A stretch of 48,890 nucleotides of DNA from Thermoplasmata archaeon (GCA_030038095.1 JASHPK010000044.1:1-48890), one strand, 5' to 3'; positions 1 to 9,438 are shown, numbered from the stretch's first letter. Made by a program: numbers and translations. The notes: a model not told the origin generated them from the letters alone.

Positions 1-248
1 CTCTCGGCGAGCCCGCCGAGCAGCACCGTCCCCGAGCCCGGTCCCTGGATGGTCAAGGAAGGTCTCCGTGGCTCGGGGCAGCCGGCCGCTCCGCGAAACG
101 GAGGACGGCGCCCCAGCGCACGGAAGGGTCAGTGCGCCCCGGTACAAGATGATGATGAGCCACTACCGGCCCGCGCTTCATCGAAGCTCGCGGCCGCGAG
201 GTCAAACTGTATCCCCACTGCTTCCCTCTCGGAGCGGAAGTGAGCTCG

Positions 249-404
249 ATGTTCGGAGGATCCCCGTCTCGCACGCCACCGGCGGATCAGATGGAAGCGC
301 TTCGACGGATCGAAGGCAACACCGCGGACCTCGTGCGCTGGATGAAGTACCTGACCGGCGCCGTGGTCCTGCTCGTGATCGTCACCGTGCTGCTCTTCTT
401 CTGA
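249..404 (+). CDS. Small single-pass membrane protein, 51 aa
   Basis: A short open frame with an ATG start encodes 51 residues. The first 33 are polar and charged. They are followed by a hydrophobic helix (about residues 36-51, rich in V and L) that runs to the stop codon, so this looks like a tail-anchored peptide with a cytoplasmic N-terminus. A purine-rich GGAG lies 17 bases upstream, and an in-frame GTG at 240 would add three residues. No family is recognised. It stands alone between two stretches without clear genes. The amphipathic-then-hydrophobic layout and clean reading frame favour a real gene, but peptides this small can arise by chance. Confidence 0.5.
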   Translation: MFGGSPSRTPPADQMEALRRIEGNTADLVRWMKYLTGAVVLLVIVTVLLFF

Positions 405-655
405 GCCCAGTGCGGCGTCCCGGAGCTTCGCAGGATCCGGGCCGAAGCTCGTCCGCCCGCCGGATCGAGGGTCGTGCGCATCCTGAGCGGTAACTACATC
501 GACAGGTCGACCGGTGGAGGTTTGAGGTCCGGCCCATCCCATCACGGTCAAGGAAGTCCGATGTCGGGAGGGGTCGAAGGTCTGGATCACGCGGTGTCTC
601 GAGCCCCGGCCCGTTCCCCCTCGCGCCAGACCGCACACTTCCCGCCTCACGTGCG

Positions 656-1881
656 ATGAACGATCCCGCGCTCGAAAGCCGGCAGCTCGCCGCACTCGTC
701 GGCCATCCGCGAGGAGGGCGTGCCGAATCGGTCCGCCGGGTCCTTGCCCTGCTCGCCCGATCTCAGGGTCCCGTGGTCGAGCCGATCCCCGGGAACCCGG
801 ACGAGGCGCTGGTGACGTTCGTCTGGCAGGCTCCCCGCCCTGTTCGCAGCCCTTCCGTCTTCTCGCCGGTTCTCGACTTCGTCCATGGCGAGACGCAACT
901 CCGACCCCTGGCCCGGACAGGGCTCTGGCATCGTACGTTCCGCTTCTCGCGCCGGATCCGAGCGTCGTACGGCTACTCCCGCCGACCGATGCCGCCTGCG
1001 GATGCGGTGGGACCGGTCTGGGGCCGGTACATGCAGTCGCTCAAGTCCGACCCCCTCAATCCGAAGCGGATTCGATTCGGGCCCGCGCTGCACCTCTCGC
1101 TGCTCGAGCTGCCGGCGGCCCCCGCGCAGCCGTGGAGTCGCTCCGAGGAGCCAAGCCGATGGAGCGAAGCTCGAATCGAATGCCACAGCCGTCGCCTCGG
1201 GAACACGCGCACCCTTTGGATCTATCGCCCGCCGAGCTTCGAGAGGACGAGCCGCCGCATGCATCTCGTGATTCTCTTTGACGCCGCCCGTACCGGGACC
1301 CGATCCCCGCGCCGCGGATGGTTGAGAATCTCGTCGACGCGGGTCGCATCGGACCGACGGCGCTGGTGCTCGTCGACAACGCGCCCGGAGCCCGCGAGCG
1401 AGACCTGCTGCTCAATCCGAAGTTCCCCGACTTCCTGGCGCGCGAGCTTCTCCCGCTCCTGCGCAAGAACTACGGAATCGTGAGCGCACCCGAGCGCACC
1501 GTAGTCGCCGGTTCGAGCTTCGGGGCTGTGGCTGCGGCGTACGCGGCGTTGCGATATCCTCGACGGTTCGGCAACGTGCTCGCGCAGTCGGGCTCGTTCT
1601 CCATGGTACCGCCGCTCGGCAAGGACGCCCCGCCGACATTGATGCAGCAGTTCGCCCACGCGCCTCTGCTTCCGATCCGATTCTACCTCGATGCCGGAAC
1701 CCGGGAGGGCTTCGTGCTTCCCGGATCGACGACCTCGCTTCTGGAGAGCGTGCGCCACCTGCGCGACGTGCTCGAGGCGAAGGGCTACCCGGTGAAGTAC
1801 GCCGAGTTCGAGGGCGGGCACGACTATGCGTGCTGGCGCGGCACTCTGGCCGAAGGCCTCGTCCGCCTGATCGGTGGATGA
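656..1881 (+). pseudogene. Enterochelin esterase-like (Fes/IroD type) hydrolase, split by one frameshift
   Basis: Two overlapping frames together give one Fes-family alpha/beta hydrolase of about 408 aa. The first frame (from 656) has the N-terminal beta-sandwich domain typical of Fes and runs to the strand 'HLVILFD' near 1280. The second frame resumes with 'YRDPIPAPRMVENLVDAGRI' at 1291 and continues to 1881. It carries the nucleophile elbow GSSFG, an acidic residue in 'YLDAGTREG' and the catalytic histidine in 'GGHDYACWR'. Loss of one base between 1283 and 1290, in a C-rich run, explains the break. Relatives hydrolyse ferric catecholate siderophores or other esters. It could be a true pseudogene, a sequencing error or, less likely, programmed frameshifting. 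No siderophore genes are nearby. Confidence 0.8.
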
Positions 1882-2014
1882 TCCGCCCGCACGGAAGTTC
1901 CTCCACTGACCGCGCAGCCCACCCCTCGGGACGGCCTTTCGTTCCGGCGGCCATCGAACTCGCAGTTAGTGCGAAGAGGCCGGGGCGGGGTCATTGCTAC
2001 AGGTACGAGAGCCA

Positions 2015-3733
2015 ATGGAGGGTGGCGAAGGGTTCCGGAACCTGACGCGCCGTGCAAACCTAAAGAAGGAAGCGCGCCATCACGCCGAAGAAGGCGTAGG
2101 CACGCACTATTCAGGTCAGTCGCGTTCCGAAGCGGTTCGACGGCTGTCGCGGAGACGCGCCGCGGTGGTCGTGGCGGCGACGGTCCTGGTCGTCTCGATC
2201 GCGTCCTCGCTGGTCGGCGGGTCGTTGCCCGCGCGCGCAACGTCTCTCGCGAGGCCGGATGCTTCGCTCTCGGACAATTTTACCCGCGACGCCGTCCTGA
2301 ACCCGAGCCTCTGGCAGGTGAACGGTACCGAGGGTCTGAACTTCGCGGCCGTCAACTGCCGTTACTGCGTGAACGTGACCTTGGCCCCGAGCTTCTCCTC
2401 GGCAGGGATGGAAATCGCCCAGATCGACAACAACTCGGAGATCGGAACCATTCAAAGCATCGAGTCGTTCAGCCCGCCCCTCACGTTCAACGTCTCGGTG
2501 GAGGCCACCCTCTCCAACGGGCACCCCTTCGTCTTCGGCCTCACCAACGCGAACGCCACCTCGGGCGTTCAGGTCACGGGCAATCTCGATCCGCGAGACT
2601 GTAGCGATCTCGGCAACTGTGGCGATCCCTCCACGTGCGGAACGTCCTACAATGCTTCGATCGCACCGGGCCAGTGCTTCTACGGAATCTACGCCCGGAC
2701 CGGCTCGGGGAACGGCACCTGGCCGAAGAGCCCCGTGCTCTACGCGACCCCGAGCGTAGGGGTCGTGTACTCCTTGCAGATCGCGATCGACAGTTCCGGG
2801 GCGGCTCAATACACGGTCAGCCAGAGTGGACAACTCCTGGGGCGCGCGACCGCTACGGTCGGGCCCGGACCGTTTTACGTCATTATCGCCCAATCCGAGG
2901 GAGTGCCGGTGCCGGGACCGGGCCCGAACCAGGCGTATTGGTTGGGCGTCGCGCTCACCCCGAGCTCGAGCTACACCGGCCCCTCGAGTTCCTCCAGTCC
3001 CACGTCGATCAACTGGCTCCTCATCGTCTTGGTCGTGGTCGGAGCGGCGATCATCCTCGGGGTGCTCGTCGCCGCCTACGGCCGTCGCCGTCGGCTGATT
3101 GTCCACGTTCTTGACTCGGGGAGCAGCGCGCCCGTCCCGGGAGCCGGCGTCGCCGCCGAGGGTCCCAAAGTCTTTTCGGGCACGACCCGGAGCGATGGAC
3201 GGGTCACCTTCGCCGGAGTGAAATCCGGGGTCTACTCCCTCAAGGCAGCCGCACCAGGGTACGGCCCCTCGACGTCGGTCCCGGTGTCGGTCGAGCGGAC
3301 GACCGAATGCACCGTGAAGCTGGACCGGGCCGCCCCGGTGCCGCCGGCGGCCCCGAGTCCCGTGGCGACCTCCATGACCCCCGGCCCATCGCCCTCCGGA
3401 GCATTTCCGGGTCCCGGCTCCCCGTCGGTCCCGGGACCCGCCATGGTCGCGGCCCCGTCTCCGGCATCCGCGGCGACCGCGAATCTCCCCGAGTTCGAGG
3501 GCGCGGACGGATGGATGGGCGCGAGGATTCGAGAGATCATCGAGACGTTCCAGCGGAAGGGCGCGGTCAGCCCGGAGACGGCGCTCACCGCGGACGAGCT
3601 GGGGCTCTCCCGCATGTTCGTTCGCATGATGCGGCGCCGCCGGGGACGGACCCGGGTGTTCATCGAGACCAACGGCCGGTACTATCTGGACCAAGCCGCG
3701 CTCGGTGAGATGCAGGGCCGACACTCCCCCTGA
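2015..3733 (+). CDS. Membrane-spanning surface protein with cytoplasmic carboxypeptidase-regulatory-like and winged-helix-like domains
   Basis: About 572 aa from ATG 2015; a TTG at 1994 is the alternative start. Residues 49-70 form a hydrophobic signal or anchor preceded by 'LSRRR'. Residues 75-330 are a beta-rich ectodomain with many N-x-S/T sequons and paired cysteines; its start ('NFTRDAVLNPSLW') resembles a concanavalin-like sandwich. A membrane helix lies at 332-355 ('LLIVLVVVGAAIILG'), followed by basic RRRR. Then come a carboxypeptidase-regulatory-like Ig fold (361-435), a Pro/Ser-rich linker, and a final segment (490-572) of predicted helices plus a basic hairpin ('RMMRRRRGRTRVF') resembling a winged helix. 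The last part may therefore face the cytoplasm and bind DNA. I infer a membrane-bound sensor. The ligand and the fold of the tail are unproven. Confidence 0.75.
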   Translation: MEGGEGFRNLTRRANLKKEARHHAEEGVGTHYSGQSRSEAVRRLSRRRAAVVVAATVLVVSIASSLVGGSLPARATSLARPDASLSDNFTRDAVLNPSLWQVNGTEGLNFAAVNCRYCVNVTLAPSFSSAGMEIAQIDNNSEIGTIQSIESFSPPLTFNVSVEATLSNGHPFVFGLTNANATSGVQVTGNLDPRDCSDLGNCGDPSTCGTSYNASIAPGQCFYGIYARTGSGNGTWPKSPVLYATPSVGVVYSLQIAIDSSGAAQYTVSQSGQLLGRATATVGPGPFYVIIAQSEGVPVPGPGPNQAYWLGVALTPSSSYTGPSSSSSPTSINWLLIVLVVVGAAIILGVLVAAYGRRRRLIVHVLDSGSSAPVPGAGVAAEGPKVFSGTTRSDGRVTFAGVKSGVYSLKAAAPGYGPSTSVPVSVERTTECTVKLDRAAPVPPAAPSPVATSMTPGPSPSGAFPGPGSPSVPGPAMVAAPSPASAATANLPEFEGADGWMGARIREIIETFQRKGAVSPETALTADELGLSRMFVRMMRRRRGRTRVFIETNGRYYLDQAALGEMQGRHSP

Positions 3734-3932
3734 GTCGCCGGGAGCCGTCCGCGAAGTCCCCCAGGACCGGGATTCGACGAACACGAACCGACCGTTCGGC
3801 CGGTATTCGCCGGACGGATCTCGGGACACGCGGATGTCGAGATGAGCGTCCCTTTCGGTATTCCGCACGGCGGGACGCCCGCCGCTCCCGGGACCGACAA
3901 CCCCTCAAGGCGCGGAGCCCTGCTCATCTCCC

Positions 3933-4766
3933 GTGACGGATCGCTTCGAAGCCCACCTGCGAGACGCAGAACCGGAGTTCCGCGAGCTCCTCGGTCGGAT
4001 CCCCCTCCTGGCGACGCCCCCGCTCCCCGGGGACTGGCTTCGCTGGGAAATGCTGGAACGGCACGAGGTCCTCTCTCGGGCGCCGATCCGAGCGGGCACG
4101 ACCATTCTCGAAGTGGGTTCGGGTCCGCACGCCATCGCGACGGTGCCGCTGGCGTACGCCGCCGGACCGAGCGCTCGGGTGGTAGCCGTCGAGCGGTCCC
4201 GGTGGGACCACTTCCGCACCGTCGTGGGGAGGAGCGGCCTCGGTGACCGAATCGGGCCGGTCCGTGGGGACGCTCGGCGGCTGCCGCTTTCGGACAACTC
4301 GGTGAACCTAGCCGTGTGTCTCCACGGGATCCGTTCTCTTCACGGGGAGGAGGGCACCGTCCGAGTGATTCGAGAGATGTTCCGGGTCGCCCCCTACGTC
4401 TTTCTCGCCGAGTCTCTTCCCTTAGCGCGGAACGGAGCCCAACGGGCGCATCTCGCCATGTACGACCTCCGAGAGGAGGTCTTCTCGGCGGCGGGGGGCG
4501 GACGCGACGACCTGCACTACGCTCCCCTCGATCGTTTGGTGGCCCTGGTGAAGAGGGCGGGCGGAGTCGTCGAGAGGTCGGAGGTCCTCGAGGTGGACCT
4601 CCCCCATTTCCTCGCCTACTTTCCCCGGGCCCGGGTGGAGACCGTACCGGCCGGGGCGCATCGAGAGGATCTCCTCCGGCGATGGGACGAAGCCGACGTC
4701 CTTCGACGGCGCGACGGGGAAGATCATCCGCCCGTGGGAGTGGTCACGGCGAGTCGTGCGCAGTAA
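3933..4766 (+). CDS. Class I SAM-dependent methyltransferase
   Basis: 277 aa from a GTG start. Motif I, 'ILEVGSGPHAIA' at about residues 58-69, is the SAM-binding loop of Rossmann methyltransferases. An acidic motif II ('VVAVERS') follows, then 'GDARRLPL' and a post-motif strand 'SVNLAVCLHGI'. The first 50 residues, with a 'GDWLRWEMLERHEVL' helix, precede the catalytic domain and may help bind substrate. The C-terminal third is not diagnostic, so the substrate is unknown. It is not tightly coupled to either neighbour, with about 200 bases upstream and 350 downstream. Confidence 0.8.
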   Translation: MTDRFEAHLRDAEPEFRELLGRIPLLATPPLPGDWLRWEMLERHEVLSRAPIRAGTTILEVGSGPHAIATVPLAYAAGPSARVVAVERSRWDHFRTVVGRSGLGDRIGPVRGDARRLPLSDNSVNLAVCLHGIRSLHGEEGTVRVIREMFRVAPYVFLAESLPLARNGAQRAHLAMYDLREEVFSAAGGGRDDLHYAPLDRLVALVKRAGGVVERSEVLEVDLPHFLAYFPRARVETVPAGAHREDLLRRWDEADVLRRRDGEDHPPVGVVTASRAQ

Positions 4767-5117
4767 CGAGCCTATCGGAGCCCGGAGCAAGCCCTCTCAT
4801 GGATCGGGTTACGGGAGACCTCCCGGCGTTGAGCGCAGGGGCGCTTCCGTCTTCGGTAAGGGAATCGGCCACATGATTCGAAGACCCGCCTCCTGGGGAG
4901 CTCGGGGTCGAGCGAGCCGCCGCCGGCAGCTCGATCCGCTCCGCCCTACCCACCCTGCGTCAGGGTCCAAGCCGAAATCCTTTCAGAGAGCTCCGTCGGC
5001 CGTCCCGCCGCCCCGACGCGGTCTTCCGTCGGTCCTGAGACCCCATCGGAGGGCTTGTGAAGGGCGGAGACTTACCCCGTGGCGAGCCCCGGAATCTCGA
5101 CAGGGCTGGAGATCGAA
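4767..5117. other. Intergenic region, no gene seen
   Basis: About 350 bases separate the methyltransferase from the secreted protein start. Open frames crossing it have arginine/serine/proline-rich compositions typical of non-coding frames in GC-rich DNA. No tRNA-like fold, repeat or clear TATA box was found. Confidence 0.5.
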
Positions 5118-5792
5118 ATGCGCCGTCCCCGAAGCCGATGGCCGTGGGCGCTCGCGATGGGCCTGCTCGCCGCGTCGGCCGCGCTCACCTTGCCGAGCGT
5201 CGCGTCGGCGTCGATCCCGCGGGAATCCACCCCGTTGCCTCCGCCGGACACCTGCATCGCCCCGATCCTGCCCTGCTACATCCTGCTCTCGATCAGCTCC
5301 GGATCCCACGGGAACAGCGAAACCGTCTCGGGCTACCGGTTCTGGCCGGGCGAACCGTTCACCGTCTACTTCTGGAATGGAAACTCTAGTGCGGCGGCGC
5401 CGGCCGTGGCCTCGGGTTCGACGGGAGCGGGGAGCTTCACCGCGACGTTCAACATTCCGAAGGAACCGGTCGGCAGCTACACGATCTTCGTGACCGACCT
5501 CGCCGGGGACAATCAATCGGCGGCGTTCCAGCTGACCCACCTCATCGCGACCCCGAGTTCCGGTCCGGTGGGGAACACCACGTCCGTGAGCGGCCAGGGA
5601 TTCCTGCCGGACCACGTAGTGAAGTTCCACCTCCATGGGGTCCACGCGACGACCGCCTCGCCCTGCCGGACGAACGCCACCGGGGACTTCACCGGCTGCG
5701 TCGTCACGATCCCGAACGTGACCACGGGAGCGACGCGCCTCACCGCGACCGACGGCACGTACTGGGCCCGGATCGATTTCGTCGTTAGCTGA
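5118..5792 (+). CDS. Secreted protein with two Ig-like/TIG-like domains
   Basis: 224 aa from ATG 5118; an upstream in-frame GTG at 5079 would add 13 residues without improving the signal. A classical signal peptide opens the protein: basic 'MRRPRSRW', a hydrophobic stretch, then an 'ASA' cleavage-like site. The mature part has two similar beta-sandwich modules ('SISSGSHGNSETVSGYRFWPGEPF' region and 'ATPSSGPVGNTTSVSGQGF' region) matching the IPT/TIG-like pattern of an opening strand, a GxGF turn and a late 'TD..G' strand. There is no C-terminal membrane helix, so it is probably secreted or held by other surface components. Its role is unknown. Confidence 0.7.
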   Translation: MRRPRSRWPWALAMGLLAASAALTLPSVASASIPRESTPLPPPDTCIAPILPCYILLSISSGSHGNSETVSGYRFWPGEPFTVYFWNGNSSAAAPAVASGSTGAGSFTATFNIPKEPVGSYTIFVTDLAGDNQSAAFQLTHLIATPSSGPVGNTTSVSGQGFLPDHVVKFHLHGVHATTASPCRTNATGDFTGCVVTIPNVTTGATRLTATDGTYWARIDFVVS

Positions 5793-6145
5793 TCGAACGT
5801 TGGCCGACTTCGAGTCGAGGAAGAGGTAGCGGCAGCTCACGACGGCGCGGCTCCCCGCGCCCGGGCGTGAGGGGAGAGGCCCATCGGCGACGAGCTTACC
5901 GCGTTCGCGATCATGCGTGAGCGGAACTCACCGGGCCCGCAAGCACCGGCGCCCCCTCGCAGAGGCGGGTCGAGGGTGGACCGACGGGTCATCGGGGAAC
6001 CCTCGTCCCACCCTTCCGGTACTTTGGGGCGGTCCCGGGCCTGGGGGAACAGAACCCGTCCTCGCGAAGATGCTGCGACCTCACCGACACATCGAGATCC
6101 CTCGGATCGCGAGGACACCCAGTCCTCCCACGGGTGGCCTTGGGT
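5793..6145. other. Intergenic region between convergent genes
   Basis: About 350 bases lie between the secreted protein and the 3' end of the ABC ATPase on the other strand. Open frames here have non-coding composition. It presumably holds terminators for both genes, but no defined T-tract was found. Confidence 0.45.
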
Positions 6146-7090
6146 TCACCCGGACGAGGGCATTCCTCTGCCTCGGGGGTCGCCTTGGATGAGACGCATG
6201 TAGGCGTCCTCGAGGGTCAGCGCCGAGCTGCTGAAGGATAGGACGCGACCCACGCGCTGGCAGCCCTCCAGGATCGCCCCTCGGGTCTCCTCGGAGCCGT
6301 CGAACGAGAGCCGGAACCGGGTGGGAGACACGGGCTGGACCTGGGCCACTCCCGGGAGCGCGGAGAGGAGATGGGAGTCGACGGACCCCGCGAACTCGAC
6401 GTCCAAGCGGGTGACCCGGAAACGGCTGCCGATGTTCTCGACGGTGTCCTGGAGGAGGATCCGGCCCTGGTTGATGAAGATCACGCGGTCGCAGATCTCG
6501 GTGACCTCCTGGAGGAGGTGCGAGCTCATCAGGATCAGGCGGTTCTCCTGCTTCAATCGCACGAGGAGGTTGCGGATGATCACGCGCTCGGCCGGGTCGA
6601 GGCCGCTGGTCGGCTCGTCCAGGAGCAGCACCTTCGGTTCCGCGAGGAGCAGGGTCGCGAGGACGATCCTCTGCTTCTGACCCTTCGAGAGCTTTCCCGT
6701 CTTGCGGTCGAGCGGCGGGAGCTCGAGCTCTTGGGCGTACCGGTCGGTTCGGTCCCGGATCTGCTCGCGGGAGAGGCCGTGGAACTCGCCGATCATCGAC
6801 AGCGTGTCCCGGGCGGTGAGGGAGGGGTACGGTTCGGGGGTCTCGACCAGGGACCCCACTTCCCAGAGCCCCGTCTTCGGATCGGACTGCACGTCGACCC
6901 CGTTGATGAGGGCGGACCCGCGAGTCGGTCGCAGGAACGCGGTGAAGAGCTTCAGCGTGGTCGTCTTCCCCGCCCCGTTCGGACCGAGGTAGCCGATCGC
7001 TCCGCCGCCCTCGTACCGGAACGACGCCTGGTCGAGGGCGGTCACCGAGCTGAACCGCTTGGTGAGCTCGACCGCCTCGATCGTCGGCAC
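6146..7090 (-). CDS. ABC-2 type exporter ATP-binding protein
   Basis: 314 aa with a complete nucleotide-binding domain: Walker A GPNGAGKTT (36-44), Q-loop region near 82, signature LSKGQKQR (134-141), Walker B ending DEPTSGLDP (158-166) and H-loop SSH (189-191). About 80 residues after the ATPase core form the extra C-terminal domain common in drug, antibiotic or polysaccharide exporters of the CcmA/NatA type. Its ATG lies one base after the stop of the upstream permease gene, so the two are almost certainly co-transcribed and form one exporter. The cargo cannot be told from sequence. Confidence 0.93.
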   Translation of the reverse strand: MPTIEAVELTKRFSSVTALDQASFRYEGGGAIGYLGPNGAGKTTTLKLFTAFLRPTRGSALINGVDVQSDPKTGLWEVGSLVETPEPYPSLTARDTLSMIGEFHGLSREQIRDRTDRYAQELELPPLDRKTGKLSKGQKQRIVLATLLLAEPKVLLLDEPTSGLDPAERVIIRNLLVRLKQENRLILMSSHLLQEVTEICDRVIFINQGRILLQDTVENIGSRFRVTRLDVEFAGSVDSHLLSALPGVAQVQPVSPTRFRLSFDGSEETRGAILEGCQRVGRVLSFSSSALTLEDAYMRLIQGDPRGRGMPSSG

Positions 7091-7091
7091 G

Positions 7092-7931
7092 CTACCCTTT
7101 CACCTCCTTGTAGCGGTACATCAGATAGGCCAGGACCAGGAAGCTGACGAGGTAGGCCGCCATGATGACGGCCCCCTCCCACGGGTACGGCGAGAAGTTG
7201 TAGATCGCGATCGAGATCCCCCGCCGACCGGCCGGAGTGTGCATGACGCTCTCGTGGACGAAATTGGGGTTCAGGACGGACGTGATCGCCTGCGAGCCGT
7301 AGTCGAGGGAGAACCACGGCTCAGTCCCCGTGAGCGTGCCGACGGCGGTCACGAGCGGAAAACCGATCAGGAGGATCAGGATCGAGGCGACGATGCTGAT
7401 CACCGCCGTGCGAAAGAACGAACTGAAGAAGAACGCCACCGCGAGCACCGCGACCAGGAACAACGCCGCGAGCCCGATCGAGTACAGGAGGGCGACGGGA
7501 ACGTTGCCGTAGAAATACTGGACGGCCGCCGCCGAGAACGCGTAGTAGACGAGGCCGATGGCGACGCCCGCGACCGTCGCGGCCAGGAAGCGGCCCGCGA
7601 GGAGAGTGCTCCGGCGCACCGGCTGGGCGAGCATGAGATACCCCGGCCCGCCGCTCAGGTCGATCGCGAGCGCGTCGCCTCCGAGGAACGCCCCGGTGAT
7701 GATCACCGCGTCCCCGAGGAACGACAGGTAGCTCGAAAGGTAGCCGGAGGAAGTGGGGTTGTTTGTGGTGACGACGGCCACTCCACGATGCAGCTGGACG
7801 GCCAGGATCGCGGCGGACACGACGGCGACGAACGCCATGAGACCCACGAACCGCCACGTGCGCAGGTAGGATCGAAGCTGGTAGCGGAACGCGGTCCGCA
7901 GCTGACTCAGATCGCTCGTTACCGCGGCCAT
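7092..7931 (-). CDS. ABC-2 type transporter permease
   Basis: About 279 aa from ATG 7931. The frame is open further upstream, but the extension is polar and arginine/proline-rich. The protein has a short cytoplasmic N-terminus ('LRTAFRYQLRSYLRTWRF', the coupling-helix style of ABC-2 permeases) and about six hydrophobic segments. A small extracellular loop before the last helix contains 'PEGR/Y-N-F-S-P-Y' like residues. It sits directly before the ATPase gene with one base between them, and pairs with it. A GATATC sequence about 40 bases upstream on the minus strand could serve as a promoter element. The second permease in this window (26265-27131) shares the same layout. Confidence 0.88.
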   Translation of the reverse strand: MAAVTSDLSQLRTAFRYQLRSYLRTWRFVGLMAFVAVVSAAILAVQLHRGVAVVTTNNPTSSGYLSSYLSFLGDAVIITGAFLGGDALAIDLSGGPGYLMLAQPVRRSTLLAGRFLAATVAGVAIGLVYYAFSAAAVQYFYGNVPVALLYSIGLAALFLVAVLAVAFFFSSFFRTAVISIVASILILLIGFPLVTAVGTLTGTEPWFSLDYGSQAITSVLNPNFVHESVMHTPAGRRGISIAIYNFSPYPWEGAVIMAAYLVSFLVLAYLMYRYKEVKG

Positions 7932-8099
7932 TCCGACGAGGTTCTCGGGGCGCGGAGGCCTCGGGTCAGATATCGCTTTGTCTAGCCGCGGGGTCCCGGA
8001 CCACGGATTCTCGGGGGGTCCAAGACCTGCGCTCGCCGATGCGAACCGACCAGTACCTCGAATCCGGTTCGGCTCCACCGCCGGAAGGTGGTCCGTCTC

Positions 8100-8891
8100 C
8101 TAGCAGATCGAGGGTACTCTGGGTGGGTCCTGGATCGTACCGTTCAGCGCCCATACCGACGAGTCGAGCGTCCCCGGGCCGGAGACCACCTGGGTGCACG
8201 CGCTCAAATGGATCGTCCAGACCGGTGGCACTCCGGGACCTAGCGCATACGTGGCGTTCGCCAGCGAGAACATGTGGGCATAGCGGGTACCGTTGGAGGT
8301 CGCGAGCACCTGCTCCATCGCCACCGAGCTGTCGACTACGGTCCCGAGAAAGGAGGAATCCTCCGCGCAAACTCCGGACGCCGCCACCACCCCGATTTCC
8401 GTCGCGGATCCGAAACCCACGACGACCCAGAGGATGCCACTGCTGGCGTTGGGAGCCGCAAAGGACAGTACCCAGACTCCGGCCTGTCCCTCCGTATAGT
8501 TGCCCGAGCCGGCCGGGTAGGTGGCGTTGGCGTAGCTGCCCGAGATCGGCGTGCATTCCGTTTTCAAGCGGTTGGCGTCCAAGGTCCAGGGAGCCCGGTA
8601 ACCGAGCCCAACGGCGGAGGTCAGATGCCAAGGGCCACCGGCCACGGACGCCAAGATGTTCGAGGACGCCGCCACCGCCCCATCGAGTGTGTCGGGACCG
8701 GAGGCACTTCCGGTACTGGAGAGCGAGGTTCCTTGGAGCACGAGGCAGGCCACGACGACCACCGCGGCCACCACGACCGCGAGGATCGCCATGGCGAGAG
8801 GGGACGTCGGCGCCCGAGCGAAGGTGGGCCTGCCGGCCGTGCGGGCTTTCTCCACGGAAGAACCGGGCTCGGGAGAGGACCCTGGCGGCAT
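8100..8891 (-). CDS. Small anchored extracellular protein of unknown function
   Basis: About 263 aa from ATG 8891. This start is chosen because a TTTATA box lies 30-35 bases upstream and the frame before it is non-coding in character. After a 42-residue proline- and charge-rich N-terminus comes one hydrophobic helix ('LAMAILAVVVAAVVVVACLVL'), with a 'VVAC' that loosely resembles a lipobox. The exterior part is rich in Ser, Thr, Ala and N-glycosylation sequons, with four or five cysteines that could pair. No family is recognised. The N-terminus is not a clear type III (pilin) signal, so a pilin call is not supported. The exporter genes follow on the same strand 170 bases later, so a functional link is possible. 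Confidence 0.65.
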   Translation of the reverse strand: MPPGSSPEPGSSVEKARTAGRPTFARAPTSPLAMAILAVVVAAVVVVACLVLQGTSLSSTGSASGPDTLDGAVAASSNILASVAGGPWHLTSAVGLGYRAPWTLDANRLKTECTPISGSYANATYPAGSGNYTEGQAGVWVLSFAAPNASSGILWVVVGFGSATEIGVVAASGVCAEDSSFLGTVVDSSVAMEQVLATSNGTRYAHMFSLANATYALGPGVPPVWTIHLSACTQVVSGPGTLDSSVWALNGTIQDPPRVPSIC

Positions 8892-8920
8892 CGGCTCGAT
8901 GGCGTGATGGTTCCGGGTCG

Positions 8921-8926
8921 TATAAA
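8921..8926 (-). promoter_or_regulatory. TATA box for the anchored protein at 8891
   Basis: TTTATA on the minus strand lies about 32 bases before the ATG at 8891. The spacing predicts a transcript starting within a few bases of the start codon. Confidence 0.6.
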
Positions 8927-9438
8927 GTCGGATGGTCTCAATCACTTCAGAGCTCACCGTCCGCTGACGCAGCGCCAAAATCGATGTCCTGACTCGTCGG
9001 CAGCCGGGGAGGAGCCGAGTTCCCCATGCGCAATGTCCTACGCCCGTCTGCGGTCCGCGACAAGGACTTCGGGACCGGTCGTCGTGCCGGAAGATTCCGG
9101 GCGCGGAGGGACCCTCACAGCGGCCTAGGCATTCGGAGTCGGTTTTTGCCGCCTGAGGGCTGCAACCAGACGACCCTTCCCCGCCGTGGGAAAAGGGCGG
9201 GTCAAGAGCGGGAGGCGGAACACCACAGCTTTCCACTTCCCACCGGCTGGCAGTAGGCAAACATCGAACGCGCTTGTCAATCAGCCTCCTGGGGAGAACT
9301 AGATTCGTGGTGGTAGAGGTTTCCCGCATTTTGGGCAGCAGGAGTACTCTCTACTGCCTGCGGACCCCCGGAACGGACAGAATCGAGGATGCGGGGGAGG
9401 AACTAGCGTACGAGTGGGCCGGGTAAACACCGTCGACA

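Noticed and set aside
1-56. Possible start of a gene running off the left edge on the minus strand (TTG near 56, 'TIQGPGSGTVLLGGL')
   Set aside because: Only 18 codons fit, no TATA box or known motif is present, and an upstream stop is close. Too little to call.
2111-3868. 585-codon frame on the minus strand opposite the winged-helix surface protein
   Set aside because: Arginine- and proline-rich with no signal, domain or hydrophobic pattern. It is the shadow of the real plus-strand gene in GC-rich DNA.
8800-8891. Type IV pilin-like signal in the anchored protein at 8891
   Set aside because: The residues before the hydrophobic helix do not show a clear type III signal peptide cleavage site.
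9172-9202. Imperfect hairpin, C-rich then G-rich
   Set aside because: The pairing needs bulges, and no T-tract or neighbouring gene end fits a terminator.
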